From NCBI GenBank assembly GCA_002897115.2, contig BCIH01000004.1, positions 67,336 through 131,335 of the forward strand: a stretch of 64,000 bases of DNA. The letters are read 5' to 3'. Below, piece after piece: positions 24,459-36,400 of this stretch; the stretch's first letter is position 1; each line of letters begins with the position of its first letter. This DNA comes from Prototheca cutis (Eukaryota > Chlorophyta > Trebouxiophyceae > Chlorellales > Chlorellaceae). The position numbers were made by a program, and so were the translations under genes. Under the pieces are notes generated by a model. It saw nothing but the letters and a program-made list of their open reading frames with translations, ran no database searches and was not told the origin of the DNA.

Positions 24459-25611
24459 CTATGGGGGCGCGCTGCCCGGGTCGGCGACGCCTTCGCCTGC
24501 AAGCCCTGCACCTCCAGCAGTAGCATCACCACCACCCGAAGGCCGCGGCTGTGCGCCGCCGACGACCGCAGCCTTTTCCGCCTCCAGCTCCGCGACCAGA
24601 CCGTCCAGCTCGGCGTCATGAAGGAACCTGAGGCCACGCCCCGCCTCGACCACAGCCAGCTCCAGGTTCTTTGATGAGGCATCGACGACCTCGGCCAGTG
24701 CCCGCAGAGCGAGGAGTAGCGTGGCGCGGCCTGCCGTTGGCTCGTAGTGCTTTTCCAGGTACTCACGCACTGTCTTGGAGTTGCGGCCGATAGCCGCGGC
24801 CTTCCAGGCCGAGTACGTGCCCGAAGGGTCGGTCTGGTACAGCGCGGGGGCGCCCGCGCCGTCGAAACCCACGATCAGCGTGCTGATGCCAAAGGGCCGC
24901 ACGCCGCCGCTCTGCGTATACTTTTGCTGCGTGGATGCCACAAACCGAGTCATGTGCTCCACGCTCGCAGGCTCGTCCAGTGTCAGTCTGGTGGCCTCGA
25001 GGGAAGGGACAGGGAGTTTGGGTGTGTGGGTCGTGGTCATTTGGAGGCAAGGATATTTGGGTGAGGATTTGGGGTCTCGACCATGGAGACCGCACGACCA
25101 TACAGTTGTGCCCGTGCAGCTGGACAACCCCCTCCCACACACAGACACACCCACACCCTGACAACCCCACCTGTGGCTCTGGGCCTCGGTACGGGCCTTG
25201 TTGATCAGGACCCGGGCGTCGGCGGTCAGCCCGGCAAAGGCCAGGCAGATGCGATCGTCGATCTCGGCGATCTTGCGCACTGTCTGCGATACCTGCAGCT
25301 TGGCCACCGCCTTCTTCTCCACGCCAAGCACGATGGTGTCCGTGCCGCGCACGCCCACGGCCAGCGCACCCTTCCTCACCGCCTCCAGTGCATACTCCAC
25401 CTGTGCAGGCGTGTGTGTGGGGGTTAGTGGTGGTAGGCTATGTTAGCTCACTGGGAAGGCCCCAGGGTGGCTCAGATTGATGCCGCACCAAGACACAGTC
25501 ATTCTACGGCACAGTCAGAGCCACCGTGAATTCCCTCCGGCCCAAGCCGCGCACCTGGAAGAGGTGGCCGTCTGGGCTGAACACGGTGATCGCACGGTCG
25601 TAGCGCGCCAT
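24459..25611 (-). CDS. PSMA7: 20S proteasome alpha4 subunit (PSMA7/PAD1)
   Basis: Three exons: 25611-25555, 25400-25171 and 24987-24459, giving 271 aa. It starts [19 protein letters not shown], the conserved alpha-subunit N-terminal helix, and continues [19 protein letters not shown]. Further alpha4-specific matches include [29 protein letters not shown] and [16 protein letters not shown]. It is a non-catalytic outer-ring subunit of the 20S core in cytosol and nucleus. The C-terminal tail is an Ala/Gly/Pro-rich extension of about 25 residues, longer than in plants, which usually end soon after the EKAA segment. Confidence in the family is very high. Confidence 0.96.
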
Positions 25612-26227
25612 GATCGCGCCGCGATCACCGGGGATCCACTAGCCTGCAGACATGTGGTGCACATAAGACAAGGGGTTCGCGCCAGGGTCAATGTGCGTGG
25701 CGCGTGGGGCTGCCAGGGTTGTGAGGCCTTCTCCCCGCAAACAGCACCAGGATTTGTCCGCCGGCTGGTGCAGTGGGATGCCCTCGCTACGCTAGGCGCA
25801 CGTGTGCCATCAGCGCTCTACCCCACAACCAGAACATTCCAACATCGCACCACTGAACAGCACTGCACTGCTGTCTCTGGCACCCACTGTGCAACCAGGC
25901 CTGCGGGTGAACAAGCGATCACTCGGCCGCACGAGTACACAGACTGCCCCAGCGATTCGATGTTGAGATGCGTCGTTGAATTCAGATCGTTGACAGAGGA
26001 ATGCACATGAATTCCCGGCTGTATGGGTAGGCACAGGATAGCGGAGATTACTTGGACGATCAAGTCTCGCAGGTACAAGGATGGCCATCAGCGATCAGCA
26101 GCGGATGCAGTCATGAGATGCATGTAGCCATGCACATTGCAGACCTTGAGCTCGACGCAGCAAACGCTTTGAGGCAAATTCTGCTCAGTACGGTTTGTGA
26201 CGATGATGTAGTATCCTGGACCAGGCA
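25612..26227. promoter_or_regulatory. Divergent promoter region (proteasome alpha4 / cytochrome b561)
   Basis: 616 bp between two start codons facing away from each other. Short ORFs without coding character. I see no other feature. Confidence 0.45.
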
Positions 26228-27307
26228 ATGAACGGGCTCAGCTCCGGCTTTGCCTGGGGGGTCTTGCCCGCCACCAGGCCCGGCCTGCTGGCCACCCCCG
26301 CCGTCCGTCTAGCGCAGGCGCTGTGCCTGGTGCTGGTGCTGTGGTGGGTGTTTGGTCCTCTGGGCGGCGTGGGCGTGCGCCCAAGAACCCTGGAGGGCGG
26401 CGGCAATGACACAGGTCCCGTGTTCAACTGGCACCCCCTGCTCATGGTGCTGGCCTTCCCCCTGCTCATGGGGGAGGCGGTCCTGGCCTATCGCAACCCC
26501 ATTCCTACCCTGGAGACCCGTCCCGCGAAAAAGACCTACCATGTGACCCTGCAACTGCTGGCATGGACCCTGGCCGTGCTGGGCCTCGTGGCGGCGGTGC
26601 GGTCACACACGCTCAAGCTCCCTTCGCCCATCCCCAACTTTTACTCCGCGCACTCCTTCCTGGGCCTCCTTGTGTTTGTTCTTCTGTTCCTTCAGGTATT
26701 ACTAGGGTTACCCCCGGATGGATGGGCTGGACAGCTTGGAGAATGGGCTTGCCGGAAGGGTGGGGAGTGTGGTTGTGTGTGGACTAATTGGGGTCCCATG
26801 GATGGCAACACCAGTGGTAAGATGCTCGTCCTGCTGGTCCTAGAGTGCCAAGCTCCAGGGACGACGATCACACCACTCTGCCTGCCCTGCCCACACCCAA
26901 AATTCCTCCCACCCACCTCTTCCTTGCATGGCTGGCAGATCAGCATTGCGCTGTATTCGTACGTCTGGCCAGGCCTGGTGCTGGCCCGGCGCCAGGCGCT
27001 GGGTCCCTACCACATCTTCCTCGGCCGCGCCATCTTTGTGCTGGGCCTCGCCGCTGCAGCGCTGGGCGTGCAGGAGAAGGCCACCTTTTCCCAGCTGCTA
27101 GGCGGCGCGGGCGTGAGGTCGGCAGCCATGCGCCTGCCGGCCTTGCTGGTTTTGGCGCTGGCGGCTGCGGGGCTGGCAGTGCTGTGGCAGCATGCGGGGC
27201 GAGGCGCGGTGCCCGGCGCCGCCGGTCTGCAGGGCAGCCTCGTGCAGCTGGATGGCGTCCCCCTCTTTGAGCACACCACCGCACGGTCAAGCACTGACCT
27301 CGGTTAA
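26228..27307 (+). CDS. Cytochrome b561 family transmembrane electron transporter
   Basis: Two exons, 26228-26695 and 26939-27307, giving 278 aa. Predicted hydrophobic segments lie at about residues 26-46, 70-87, 104-121, 137-157 and in two further segments in exon 2. The four heme-ligating histidines of the family are visible in FNWHPLLM, KKTYHVTLQ, FYSAHSFLGL and GPYHIFLGR, two per heme. Such proteins carry electrons across membranes, typically from cytosolic ascorbate to a luminal acceptor or ferric chelate. The membrane cannot be told from sequence. The C-terminal 60 residues after the last helix are poorly conserved and low in complexity. Confidence 0.92.
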   Translation: MNGLSSGFAWGVLPATRPGLLATPAVRLAQALCLVLVLWWVFGPLGGVGVRPRTLEGGGNDTGPVFNWHPLLMVLAFPLLMGEAVLAYRNPIPTLETRPAKKTYHVTLQLLAWTLAVLGLVAAVRSHTLKLPSPIPNFYSAHSFLGLLVFVLLFLQVLLGLPPDGWAGQLGEWACRKGGECGCVWTNWGPMDGNTSGKMLVLLVLECQAPGTTITPLCLPCPHPKFLPPTSSLHGWQISIALYSYVWPGLVLARRQALGPYHIFLGRAIFVLGLAAAALGVQEKATFSQLLGGAGVRSAAMRLPALLVLALAAAGLAVLWQHAGRGAVPGAAGLQGSLVQLDGVPLFEHTTARSSTDLG

Positions 27308-27579
27308 AGTGTCGCACACAATCCCCGCTGACACTGTGTGTGTGTGTCCATGCAAGAAACCTTGCGTCGAACCTCTCTTTGTAGAATTGAACGAGGCAGC
27401 CATGGAGCGAGATGGCCGTGTGTTGATGACAACTTCTCGTGGCCCCGCACCCAAACTCGTGTCCATTGAAGAAAGAGATCAACGGCAGTTCCAGTTGAAC
27501 GGGAGCACGATAGCCCTCCGTCATAAGAATGCAACATGGAACGTGATTGCTCGGGGGCGCTCAAAACTACGACTCCACT
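27308..27579. other. Convergent 3' spacer (cytochrome b561 / NC2-alpha)
   Basis: A 272-bp spacer with a short GT run near 27336. Nothing else is seen. Confidence 0.4.
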
Positions 27580-28512
27580 TCAGCAGTCATCATAGTCATC
27601 CTCGTCATCAGCAAGTCCCACCGCACCACCAGCACCATCACCGGTGATGGGCGCATGGCTGCTGGCAAACTCGTCGCCAACTGCCGGGGCTTCGTCCGCG
27701 CCATTTGTGCCCTTGCCGACTGCCGGCAGCTCGGTCCGCACCTCTGCACCATTGGCAGTTGGCGTGCTTCCAGGTTGTGCACCCTCAGCCGGGGCTGCAG
27801 CAACGTTGCTGGGTTCCTCTGCCGGTTCGGCGCTCGGCTGCTCCTCGATCCTTGGCTTCAGAGCTGCCTCTGTGGCTGGAGTGGCACTCTGGTCATCGGC
27901 ATTATCATCGCCCAGCCTGCCCTCGGCCCTGGCACCATCTCCGGCCGGAGCAAGCGCCTCACTAGTCGCCACTCCTCCCACCGTCGAACCAGGTTCTTGT
28001 TTGGCCTGCTTGGCTGCCTGCGCCGCTGGCTTTGTCTGTCGCCGACCCTCAGCTCCCTCCTTGTCCGATGATCTGTCGTGCCAGAGATTGCGGGAGATGC
28101 CAAGCAGTGGAGCCAGGTGCATTGCATGTCGCCTCTTCTCAGTGCTGGATCCCAGACGCATGCTCAGCCCAAAGTCACCGCCACTCACTTTGTTCGCTTG
28201 CGGGAGGCCCTGGGGCTCTGCACCGCGCACTCTTCCGGGGAGGGCAGGTCCGCCACGCCGAAGACGGCCTCCAGGCAAAAATCTAACAGTGTGTCGGACT
28301 GAATGTGTGCCTTGCTGCGTGCATGCACCAAGAGTGTATGTATGTGAAAAAGGGGGGTTGTTTCTGAGGGTGAAGTGGCCTCGTGCACCTGCGCACACCC
28401 TAGTATCTCCGCGTGCATGCACACAAGCAAACAGATCACACTCAATGCAGCGAGACATCCGGATTTGTGGCCACACAGAGCAGCACTGCTGATGCATGTC
28501 CAATACAGCACA

Positions 28513-28552
<40 letters not shown>

Positions 28553-29121
28553 NNNNNNNNNNCCCCCCCCCCCCCCCCTCACCCCCCCACCACCACCACA
28601 GACACACAACACCCGTCAGCCGACGTACATGTGCGATGCCGTGAGGGACTTTGCACCCCGTTCCTGGGCCAGTCGCACAGCGCCCTCCACCAAATCTGCC
28701 AGGAAGACATCCAGAGCTTTTGCTGCAGTGGTGAACACCAAGTTTGCTAAGGACGAGTCACGCCCTCTGTGGCACTGCCTTTTTCCATCACGACAAGGCC
28801 AAGGGCAGGGCCCATGGATGTCAGTCGTTGCAGGCAGCGTGGCACCTGTCAGGCTCATCCCACGTCCCTCCAGTTCAAACACACAGAGTACACATGCCAG
28901 GTCGTGGGATCCAGAGGATGGCCCACTTTTCTGGCGACTGCAGCGGCATCTGCCGGGCACAACTTACATATGAGGATGGGAGTGGCCTTTGCCACCCTGC
29001 CCACGTCCTCGTCAGACTGCATCATCCGCTTGATGCGCGCAGTGTAAGGGGCATTGTTCAGATAAAATTTAGAGCTGGCAGCCGGTGCCAGCTCCTCGTC
29101 CACTGTCCCATCATCCGGCAT
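27580..29121 (-). CDS. DRAP1: NC2-alpha (DRAP1), histone-fold transcriptional corepressor subunit
   Basis: Four exons: 29121-28968, 28722-28629, 28314-28189 and 28144-27580, giving 312 aa. The histone fold occupies about residues 26-105: ARIKRMMQSDEDVGRVAKAT, then ALDVFLADLVEGAVRLAQ, then RGAKSLTASHIKAHIQSD. This order and the QSDEDVG/RGAK signatures match the alpha subunit of Negative Cofactor 2, which pairs with Dr1 on TBP-DNA and blocks or redirects preinitiation complexes. The next segment, RKRTNTEKRRH, is a likely nuclear localisation signal. The last exon encodes about 185 residues of Ala/Glu/Pro/Thr-rich, acidic low-complexity sequence ending DDEDDYDDC, longer than animal tails. Intron 2 holds a C/G homopolymer and an assembly gap. 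Confidence 0.9.
28515..28578. repeat. Poly-C homopolymer with a 10-N assembly gap
   Basis: About 38 C, then 10 N (28553-28562), then 16 more C. It lies in NC2-alpha intron 2 near its donor, and reads as poly-G on that gene's sense strand. The gap is almost certainly unresolved homopolymer length. Confidence 0.95.
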
Positions 29122-29564
29122 GGTGCCCTGGCAGGAGGCTGGACCGGGGCGTTTCCGTTCTCGAGCGCCCAGCGCAGTCCAGGGCAAGGCTGACCTACGA
29201 TGAACTTGGAAAAAAAATTAATACGAACAAAAAAACGGCTCGTCTTTTTGCCTGAAGCGATTGACGGGAGAAAACCTCTTCAATCTCCGGAAGATCGATG
29301 TTGATTCGTCCGAGCCCCCCAAAGGGCTCGGGTCCTTGCAGATTCGACGACGCAAGGGTGACACTCGACTCTCGTTGTTTCTGTAACCTTGTCAGGGGAG
29401 CTGAGCGCTGCTTCTCTTTCGAACATCTACATTAAAAGTTGTTGGGATTTGAGCATCATTACCATGCTTGGCTAGTGCTGCATGCTGCTGCTTGGGGCGG
29501 TGCACGGTGGGCAGGAGCCATGACGCGACACGCATGAACGGACGATACCATTCCGGGAGCAGCC
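29122..29564. promoter_or_regulatory. Divergent promoter region (NC2-alpha / ARL5)
   Basis: 443 bp containing two A-rich stretches (29209-29238) and a possible hairpin-forming segment near 29309-29335 (cgagcccccc and gggctcgg arms around aaa). The arms could form a stem of about 10 bp. Function unknown. Confidence 0.4.
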
Positions 29565-30635
29565 ATGGGTCAGAGCCTGTCGGGGCTGTGGAGACAGCTG
29601 TTTGGAAGCGGGAACTATAAGATTGTCATGGTATGAGAGGTCGGCGTACTGCGACGAGCATGGGGAGGGGCCAGATGATGTGAAAATGACAAGGGTTCTT
29701 GTCCAGCGAGCCAAGACCGGCTCACACATGCGCTCCTTGCTAAAGGTCGGTCTGGACAATGCGGGAAAGACAACTACCCTGTACCATCTTCACATGGGAG
29801 AGACCGTCAAGACACAGCCCACCATCGGAAGTAATGTGAGTGCTGATGACATTGGTCTGCGTAGGGGGTGGGGGGCCTCTGGGCGCTGGTGGGAACCTGT
29901 TGATAGGGGCGCGCAACGATGGAAATTTCCCAGAGAGACAGCTATTTTTTCCCTCATGAACCGTAATGCAGGTGGAGCAAGTCAAGTCTGATTCCCTAAG
30001 TTTCGAGGTCAGACTGATCACGAGTTGCTGGGCGGTGGAGGGCCGGTGGGGAGTGCGAGGCCTCGTGCCGCGTCGATCCAGGTTACCTCATGTCGCCATG
30101 CCTAAGACCACTCCCGTCCGACGAAGCCCTATTCTATGAACGTGCCCACAAAGCACAGGTGTGGGATCTTGGGGGCCAAGCGTCGCTACGGCTGAGCTGG
30201 CAGGCCTACTACTCGGCCACGGACGCGGTCATCGTGGTGGTGGACTCGACAGACCGCGCGCGCATAGGCATCGCACGACAAGAGTTGCACACACTCCTGG
30301 CCAACCAGCAACTCGTCGGCGCATGCGTCCTGGTATTTGCCAACAAACAGGCAAGCATGGGTTGGCCGATGTTGATGGTTTTCCCGCTGCACATGGGGAC
30401 TGGACATGGCAAGGAACCCACTCCCCCTCACCCACTCACGCTGCAGGACCTGCCGGGGGCCATGTCGGTGCAGGAGATGAGCGAGTCGCTGGGCCTGGTG
30501 GACATCAAGACGCACAACTGGCACATCCAGGCCAGCTGTGCGGTGACGGGGGACGGCCTCCAGGAAGGGCTGACCTGGATCGCACGGCACGTCAAGGCCC
30601 AAGGCGCGGCTTCCTACTTTCCCTCCTGGCAATGA
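29565..30635 (+). CDS. ARL5: ARL5-type small GTPase
   Basis: Five exons: 29565-29630, 29746-29835, 29972-30007, 30159-30350 and 30447-30635, giving 190 aa. All G boxes are present: P-loop GLDNAGKTT, switch I threonine in QPTIGSNV, switch II WDLGGQASLR, NKQD (built across the exon 4/5 junction) and SCAVTG. Gly2 in MGQSLSG suits N-myristoylation. The TIGSNV segment, the LSWQAYYSATDAVIVVVDST block and HNWHIQASCAVTGDGLQEGL match ARL5 rather than ARF1 or ARL1. ARL5 acts at the trans-Golgi in endosome-to-Golgi traffic. Intron 4 starts with GC (CAG|gcaagc); without it NKQD is not formed. Exon 3 is only 36 nt. Confidence 0.93.
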
Positions 30636-30867
30636 CCGCCGTCGCATTCATGTATACAACAACTGAATGACAGGGAAGGGGCAGGGCAAGTGTCGCACAA
30701 GGGGGGGCTCTGCAGGGTGCAGGTGGGCAAAGGGGGGCCAGGCATCTTTTGCAGCCGGTGTGAAATGTGAACAGGGGAAGGGGGTTGCCATATGTCGGGA
30801 TCACGAGCGTGGCATCATTGTAGCCAGGCAGGGGGCCGGGAATCTGCCCGCAGTGTGCAGGGCGAGC

Positions 30868-31827
30868 CTAGAACAGCACAGAGCCGGGCAGCCGCCAGGC
30901 TAGCGTGGCAATCATCACAGCCGCCATGGCCAGGATCACTCCCAAGCGCATCACGCTGCACAAGTGGATTGGGAATAGTAGGGGGGGTTCCGCGGGATTT
31001 GTGGTCTGGGTGTAGACACAAAGAAAGGGTTCACCGGTCAGCAGCACAGCAGCTATCCAAATACTGTAGAGCCCCAACACTTCGGGTATCCCGGCGCAAC
31101 GACAGGGTGCCACGCACTTGCTCTTGCTGCGCTGCAGGGACTTGAGGCTGCTCTGCTGCTGGGTCAGCTTCATGCGGTCCAGTGTGCTCTGAGCCTGCAG
31201 CAGGGTCGTTGGAGATGTCCGGTTAGATCCCGGGGTCTTCGGCACATCAGCTTCAGAGCCTTCCCACACCTCCCGCAACTCATACCCGACTGCAATCCAT
31301 CTCACAGCCAACCCGGCAAGCATTAGTCTATCACCACACCTGGATATCAATCATCATGTCAGCCACGATCTTCAGCGCCTGGGTGTGCTGCATGAGCACC
31401 GTCTCCATGGAGTCCACCTGGGACTTGAGCGCGGGGACGGAAGCAGAGATGGCGCGGGGGGCCACCGCAGCCCGGACGGGGCTGCTGGCCTGAGACCCAG
31501 GGGCAGGGCTGCCTTGGGCAAGAGGGTGGGCCTGTGGGGGTTTACATGTTCAGAGAGGCCGGATAAGGGAGAGGCCAGGCAGTCCAGAGTCAGGTGCAGG
31601 CATTCCCAGGTCGGGCGTAGCCATGCCACCACTGCATCACCCCCAAGGCCTCCCAGTGGGTCTCTCCGAGCGGGCGCGACATCGAGGCCTAAAACCTCAA
31701 AGTATGAAACGTTCGCCCTTGATCATGAGCTCACCTGACGAGTGTCCTCTGAGACAACGGCCTTAATCTGCGTGGCGGGGCAGGCGTAGGGCAGGCGGTG
31801 GGAGTCCCGTACCCGGGCGGTTGGTCC
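30868..31827 (-). CDS. Small tail-anchored coiled-coil membrane protein (5' end unresolved)
   Basis: Four exons join in phase: 31827-31735, 31531-31340, 31194-31118 and 30955-30868. The central exon carries a clear amphipathic coiled coil (VPALKSQVDSMETVLMQHTQ, then ALKIVADMMIDIQ) that continues through AQSTLDRMKLTQQQSSLKSL. The last exon is one hydrophobic helix, MRLGVILAMAAVMIATLAWR, ending eight residues later. This architecture is that of a tail-anchored protein of the ER, mitochondrial outer membrane or a SNARE-like adaptor, but no family is recognised. The exon at 31827-31735 begins at a weak acceptor (gggag|GGACC) and a start codon was not found with confidence. One candidate first exon lies near 31990-31880 (MERQPSATVTHPVVQLPGDA). 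Confidence 0.55.
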
Positions 31828-33458
31828 CTCCCGTCAACCACAATCAAGCTCGCCGGCCACCTGCCTGCCATCCTGATGTCGTCGCCTCCGCAGGAGCAAT
31901 TTTGGTAGGAGATCCTAGCGTGTCGTCAATCTTATTGGCAGAGGCATCGCCAGGCAGTTGCACCACGGGATGGGTCACGGTCGCGGACGGCTGCCTCTCC
32001 ATGCTGCTCAATTTTCTTAGAAAGGATAATAAGCGCAAGCCAGAGATTATTCGCTCGAATTCGGTAGGTAGGTGTCTTGTCCAAGCTGCGGCGAGGCTTG
32101 ACTACGGCGACAGCCCCCCTGCCAACCGAATTTTGAGCCATGACGAGGATTTTTTGGGGGGAAAACCCCTCTGGGAGCGACGTTAACCGGTGTGCCACCG
32201 AACAATTCAGTGCGAGCATCAACGATAAAGGTTCAAAGATCAACGTTCATGTTTACTCGTTGGGTTCTGCAACTCGTGCATCCTACCTTTTCAGGGAGGG
32301 AAAGGATCCCTCGGAACACTGACGGCCCGACTTCCCAATTGGGTTCTGGAAAGTGGAATGCGTGTACCGGTCCTAAAGCTGTTTTCTAGCGTGCCTGCTA
32401 TTGACCAGATCCATGTCAGTGCCTTGACACTGCAAGCGCGGCCAGATCTCGGCGGAGGGCACATGAGCTGCCAGGAAATTGGTGCGTTACTGGCAACACA
32501 GATTGCCGGCAGACCGGCACCAGGATCGGCACCTGGGGAGTAGATCTCGTGACAACTGATTCGGTTCTGTGCGTTGATCCACTGTGGATACTGTACTGCT
32601 GGAAACGGGGCCAAAGGCCATGCCAGCACAACGGCAACGGAGTTTGAGCCTCTGCTGCTGAGTGCGCAGGGTACCATGCAAGAGTCAGCATTGGTGGCAG
32701 CTATCGTCAATGCTGCACAGATGCAGGTGACACGAAAGATGTGTCCTGATCTGTGCATGAACTCAGTGGGAAGGCGTGGAGGTCCCCGATGGTGGAGCAT
32801 GATTTACCTCCGCTCAGCTCAGCCGCCTGGCCACCCGCCCAGGCGAATGGCACAATGTTGCCAACCCCAGGCCTAGCACGCTCTCAGAGAGGGAGACTCC
32901 CTTAGAGAATCCGGTGAAGTTCGTGTGCGGTGGGTAACCAACAACACACAGAGGAGGATGGGACGAGCGCATAAAACAGAATAGAGCCGTGCAGTTGTGA
33001 GAGTCCAGTCGAGTGTTGTCTGGAAGCGGAAGGATTGGCTGAAGCGCCGGTCTCGTCTTGCAGTCTGCTTCCGCTGCTTGCAACCGATGCAGTAGCAATG
33101 TCAAGCGCATGCAAACAGCTGTAAGATGGACTGCTGAAGAGCATCACGCAGAGGAAGGCAACTTGCCTGTGCCTTGGGTGACGGAGCCCGGCGGAAGGAG
33201 TGCTTCCTCCTGTGGCGGGACAGGGTTTCGATGCCCGAAGATCACATCTGCATCTGCGTCCTGCAGGAACGTATTTTTTTCTTGTAATCCAGGCACATCA
33301 TCGGAACAAAGTGGGGCGCACTCTGGACCTCCAGAGTGCCACAGCTGGTCCAGCGGATCACTTCGGACGCCTCCCCTGGCGGGACGGTGCCAGGGCTCGT
33401 CCTGCGGTGCTAGCATGTAGCATGATATCCGAACGAGTGTCTTGATATCTCGTGCGTC
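31828..33458. other. Intergenic, possibly including a first exon of the tail-anchored protein gene and the VPS15 promoter
   Basis: 1.6 kb with only short ORFs on both strands. GC content is visibly lower than in the genes. I find no repeat copy of the element at 40.7 kb and no other recognisable feature. Confidence 0.35.
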
Positions 33459-36400
33459 ATGGGAAATGCGGCAAGCGGGCCTTCTACCCGGTTTGGGCAG
33501 TCTGAGGTGCTGGCAGAGCTGCCTGGAGTGGCGTACAAGGAGGCACTCGGTACGTGGCGGGGCTGTGCATGGGTACCTGCAACAGCTGTGCGCTCTGGTC
33601 AGCGAGACCCATGCGAGATCACAACTCTGGCTGCAGGTGGCGGGCGCTTCCTGAAGAGCTCCCTCTGCGTGGCCGACGATGGCACCGCCCTCGTGGTCAA
33701 GGTGCGCTGGTGCAGCCAGGGCGAGCCTCGTGCTGCGTGCCATGATGAGTCATGACGGCGGTGAAGACGTCCGATGCGTGCCATGTATGCCCCATGTGCG
33801 TGACGCCGCTTGAGCTGCTAGTCGTCAACCCCCTCTCCCCCCAACACATCTGCTACTCCTGGGTAGGTGTACCCGAAAGGGCCCGACTCGGGGGACGTTC
33901 GGCACTACCAAAAAAAACTGGCTGAGATCAGGTACGTGTTTGTTTGGATCTTTTGAGAACCATTCTGGGTTATCTGGACTCTGTGGAACTTCAGGCTGCC
34001 AGCGTAGGTAGTGGATGCGGCGGGCCCTCCTGGGCACACCACAGCACGCTGATGCTAAAGAGCAAATCAGCAAACTTCGTGAAATTTTCCAACCCACCTC
34101 CCCACGTTCACGACCCCAGGGCGGCATATTTGACCCTGGACGTGCCACACGTGCTGCCGCTGCAGCGAATCTTTGAGTCAGAGCGTACAGTGTTTCTGAT
34201 CCGGCAGTACCTGTTTGCCAGCCTGGCTCAGCGCCTCACGACCCGACCCTTCCTCACCGACGTCGAGAAAGTGCGGCTGCTGTTTGCTGCTTGCTAGGGT
34301 GGTGAGAGTTTTTGGGGGCCCTCGACCCCAGTTGTGCACGTGGGCCCCTGGGTATGTCGTCTGTGTGGCATGGCTGCACAGCCATGGATGTCTGCAATTG
34401 TCCCGTAGGATTAATTGAAGTGACACCAAGGCACACGAATACACCAAACCACATGTGCATGCAGCGCTGGATTGCATGGCAGCTGATTCTGGCGGTGGAG
34501 CAGACGCACTCGCTAGGAATCTCGCATGGGGACATCAAGCCCGCCAACGTCCTGGTCACCTCCTGGCACTGGGCGTACCTAACAGACCCAGGTCCTTACA
34601 AACCAGCCAGGATTCCAGCCGATGACCCGGTGTGTAGCTGTGATGATGGCACACCTGACTGCAAGGGGGGGGGGGGGGGGGGGGCGCGGGATGGTAGCCC
34701 TGTTTACCGCCGGCACCTGGCCTGACAATCATCAACCTCCAATCGCCCACTGCAACTCCATGAGAACACCAGGCGGATTTTTCGCTGTTCTTCGACACGG
34801 ATGGCCGGCGATCGGCATACCTTGCCCCCGAGCGGCTGGTGGACCCGGGGGTGGAGTCCGCGAGGGCGTCGGACCGGGGCGGCAAGGTGGACCCCACCAG
34901 CGACATCTTCTCCCTGGGCTGCACCCTGGCCGAACTGTTTCTGGACGGTCAACCTCTGTTTGACTTTTCCAGGGTGAGCTGGGATGGGGTTCGGGGCAAG
35001 GGGGACAGCTGCTGACATGGCCCAAAGACGCTGAAGGCGAGAGCTACGACGCAGCCACCGGCTGTTGTTCGAATTGCAAATGCCCAAACGCCCGGGTGGT
35101 CATCCCCAGCGCTGCTCCTGCATCCAAAACAACCACAGTTGCTGGCGTACCGCGCGGGTGCATTCGATCCTGGGGCGACCCTGTCCCGGCTGGAGCCGTC
35201 ACTTCGGGAATTGGTGGGGCACATGATCCAGCGTGACCCGGGGGCCCGGTTGCAGGCAGGTGACTACCTGCATGGGCCGCTGGGCGCCGCGGCGTTCCCT
35301 GCCTGGATGGGTGGGCTCGTGCACCCGTTCCTCGCGCCGCTGGTGCATGCGGGGGCCAACCGCCGCGTGTCGCTGGCCTGCGCCGCGCTGCCAGGACTCT
35401 GTGCCAAACTCGGTGAGAGGGCTTGGAGTTGTGGGTGGGAGCTGTTTTGTTGGGTGGCAGGCGACTCCCCGGGGTCTAGGTGGGGCATCGTGGTCTGGTC
35501 GGAGAAACAGAGCGAGGGGGCCAAACGGTGGCTACGAGCACAAAAGGCATCCCTGGACGCCTCCACCAGTTGCCCACCCCGTTCCTTGCGACCACATTGC
35601 AGAGGAGTACGACAAGCCTGAAGAGGGCGATGACCGTGTTCGGGGTCAGTCGGCCGAGTCCGGGCAAGAAGCTCCGTCGAGTGCAGTGCAGCAAGCGGCC
35701 GAGGCGGTTGAACATGGCGACAGGCAACCCGTCGCGGAAGTCCCAGCGCAGCAGCCCACTGTGCCACTGCTCCCAGGCACGAGGGGCAAGAGCCGTTCGT
35801 CCCCGTCGCGCGCTCTTTTGGCGCGTGTGCAGGATCTGGCCAGAAAGGTCGACGACGACGCCGGGGCCGGGGCGACGGAGGGGCAGCTGAGCGGTGGTGG
35901 CAGTGGTTCCCATGGCACAGAACCTGCCTTGGGGGCCGCCAAAGCCCCTGCTGCTGCGGTGAGCGGAAGGGCAACGCCAGAGGGAGTACAAGCGACGTCC
36001 GACGAGCCGACAGAGGACATCACTGAGCCATGTGCGCCCCCCGAGGGCAGCGGCGCGCTCCCCTCCTCCACCACCTCCGAGCATTCCGAGCCCCAGCCGC
36101 CGACACGACCTGCCGAGGCACACACGCTGCTGTGCGCCCTGCTGTGCACGCTGGCCCGCGGCGCCAGGAGTGCCGAGGCTCGGCGTGCAGCAGTGGCGGC
36201 GCTGACGCGCTCGGCGCTGACGTGCGGCGACGACGCCGTGCGGATGCAGCGCGTGGTGCCTGCACTCGTGAGCATGGCCGCGGCACCCGAGCCCGCATGG
36301 GCCGGCGTGCGTGGCGCGGCGCTGCGTGCGGCTGTGGCTGTTGCCTGCGCTGCCCGGAGCGTGCCCCCCGGGGACCTGGGCATCGTGGCAGAGTACATCC

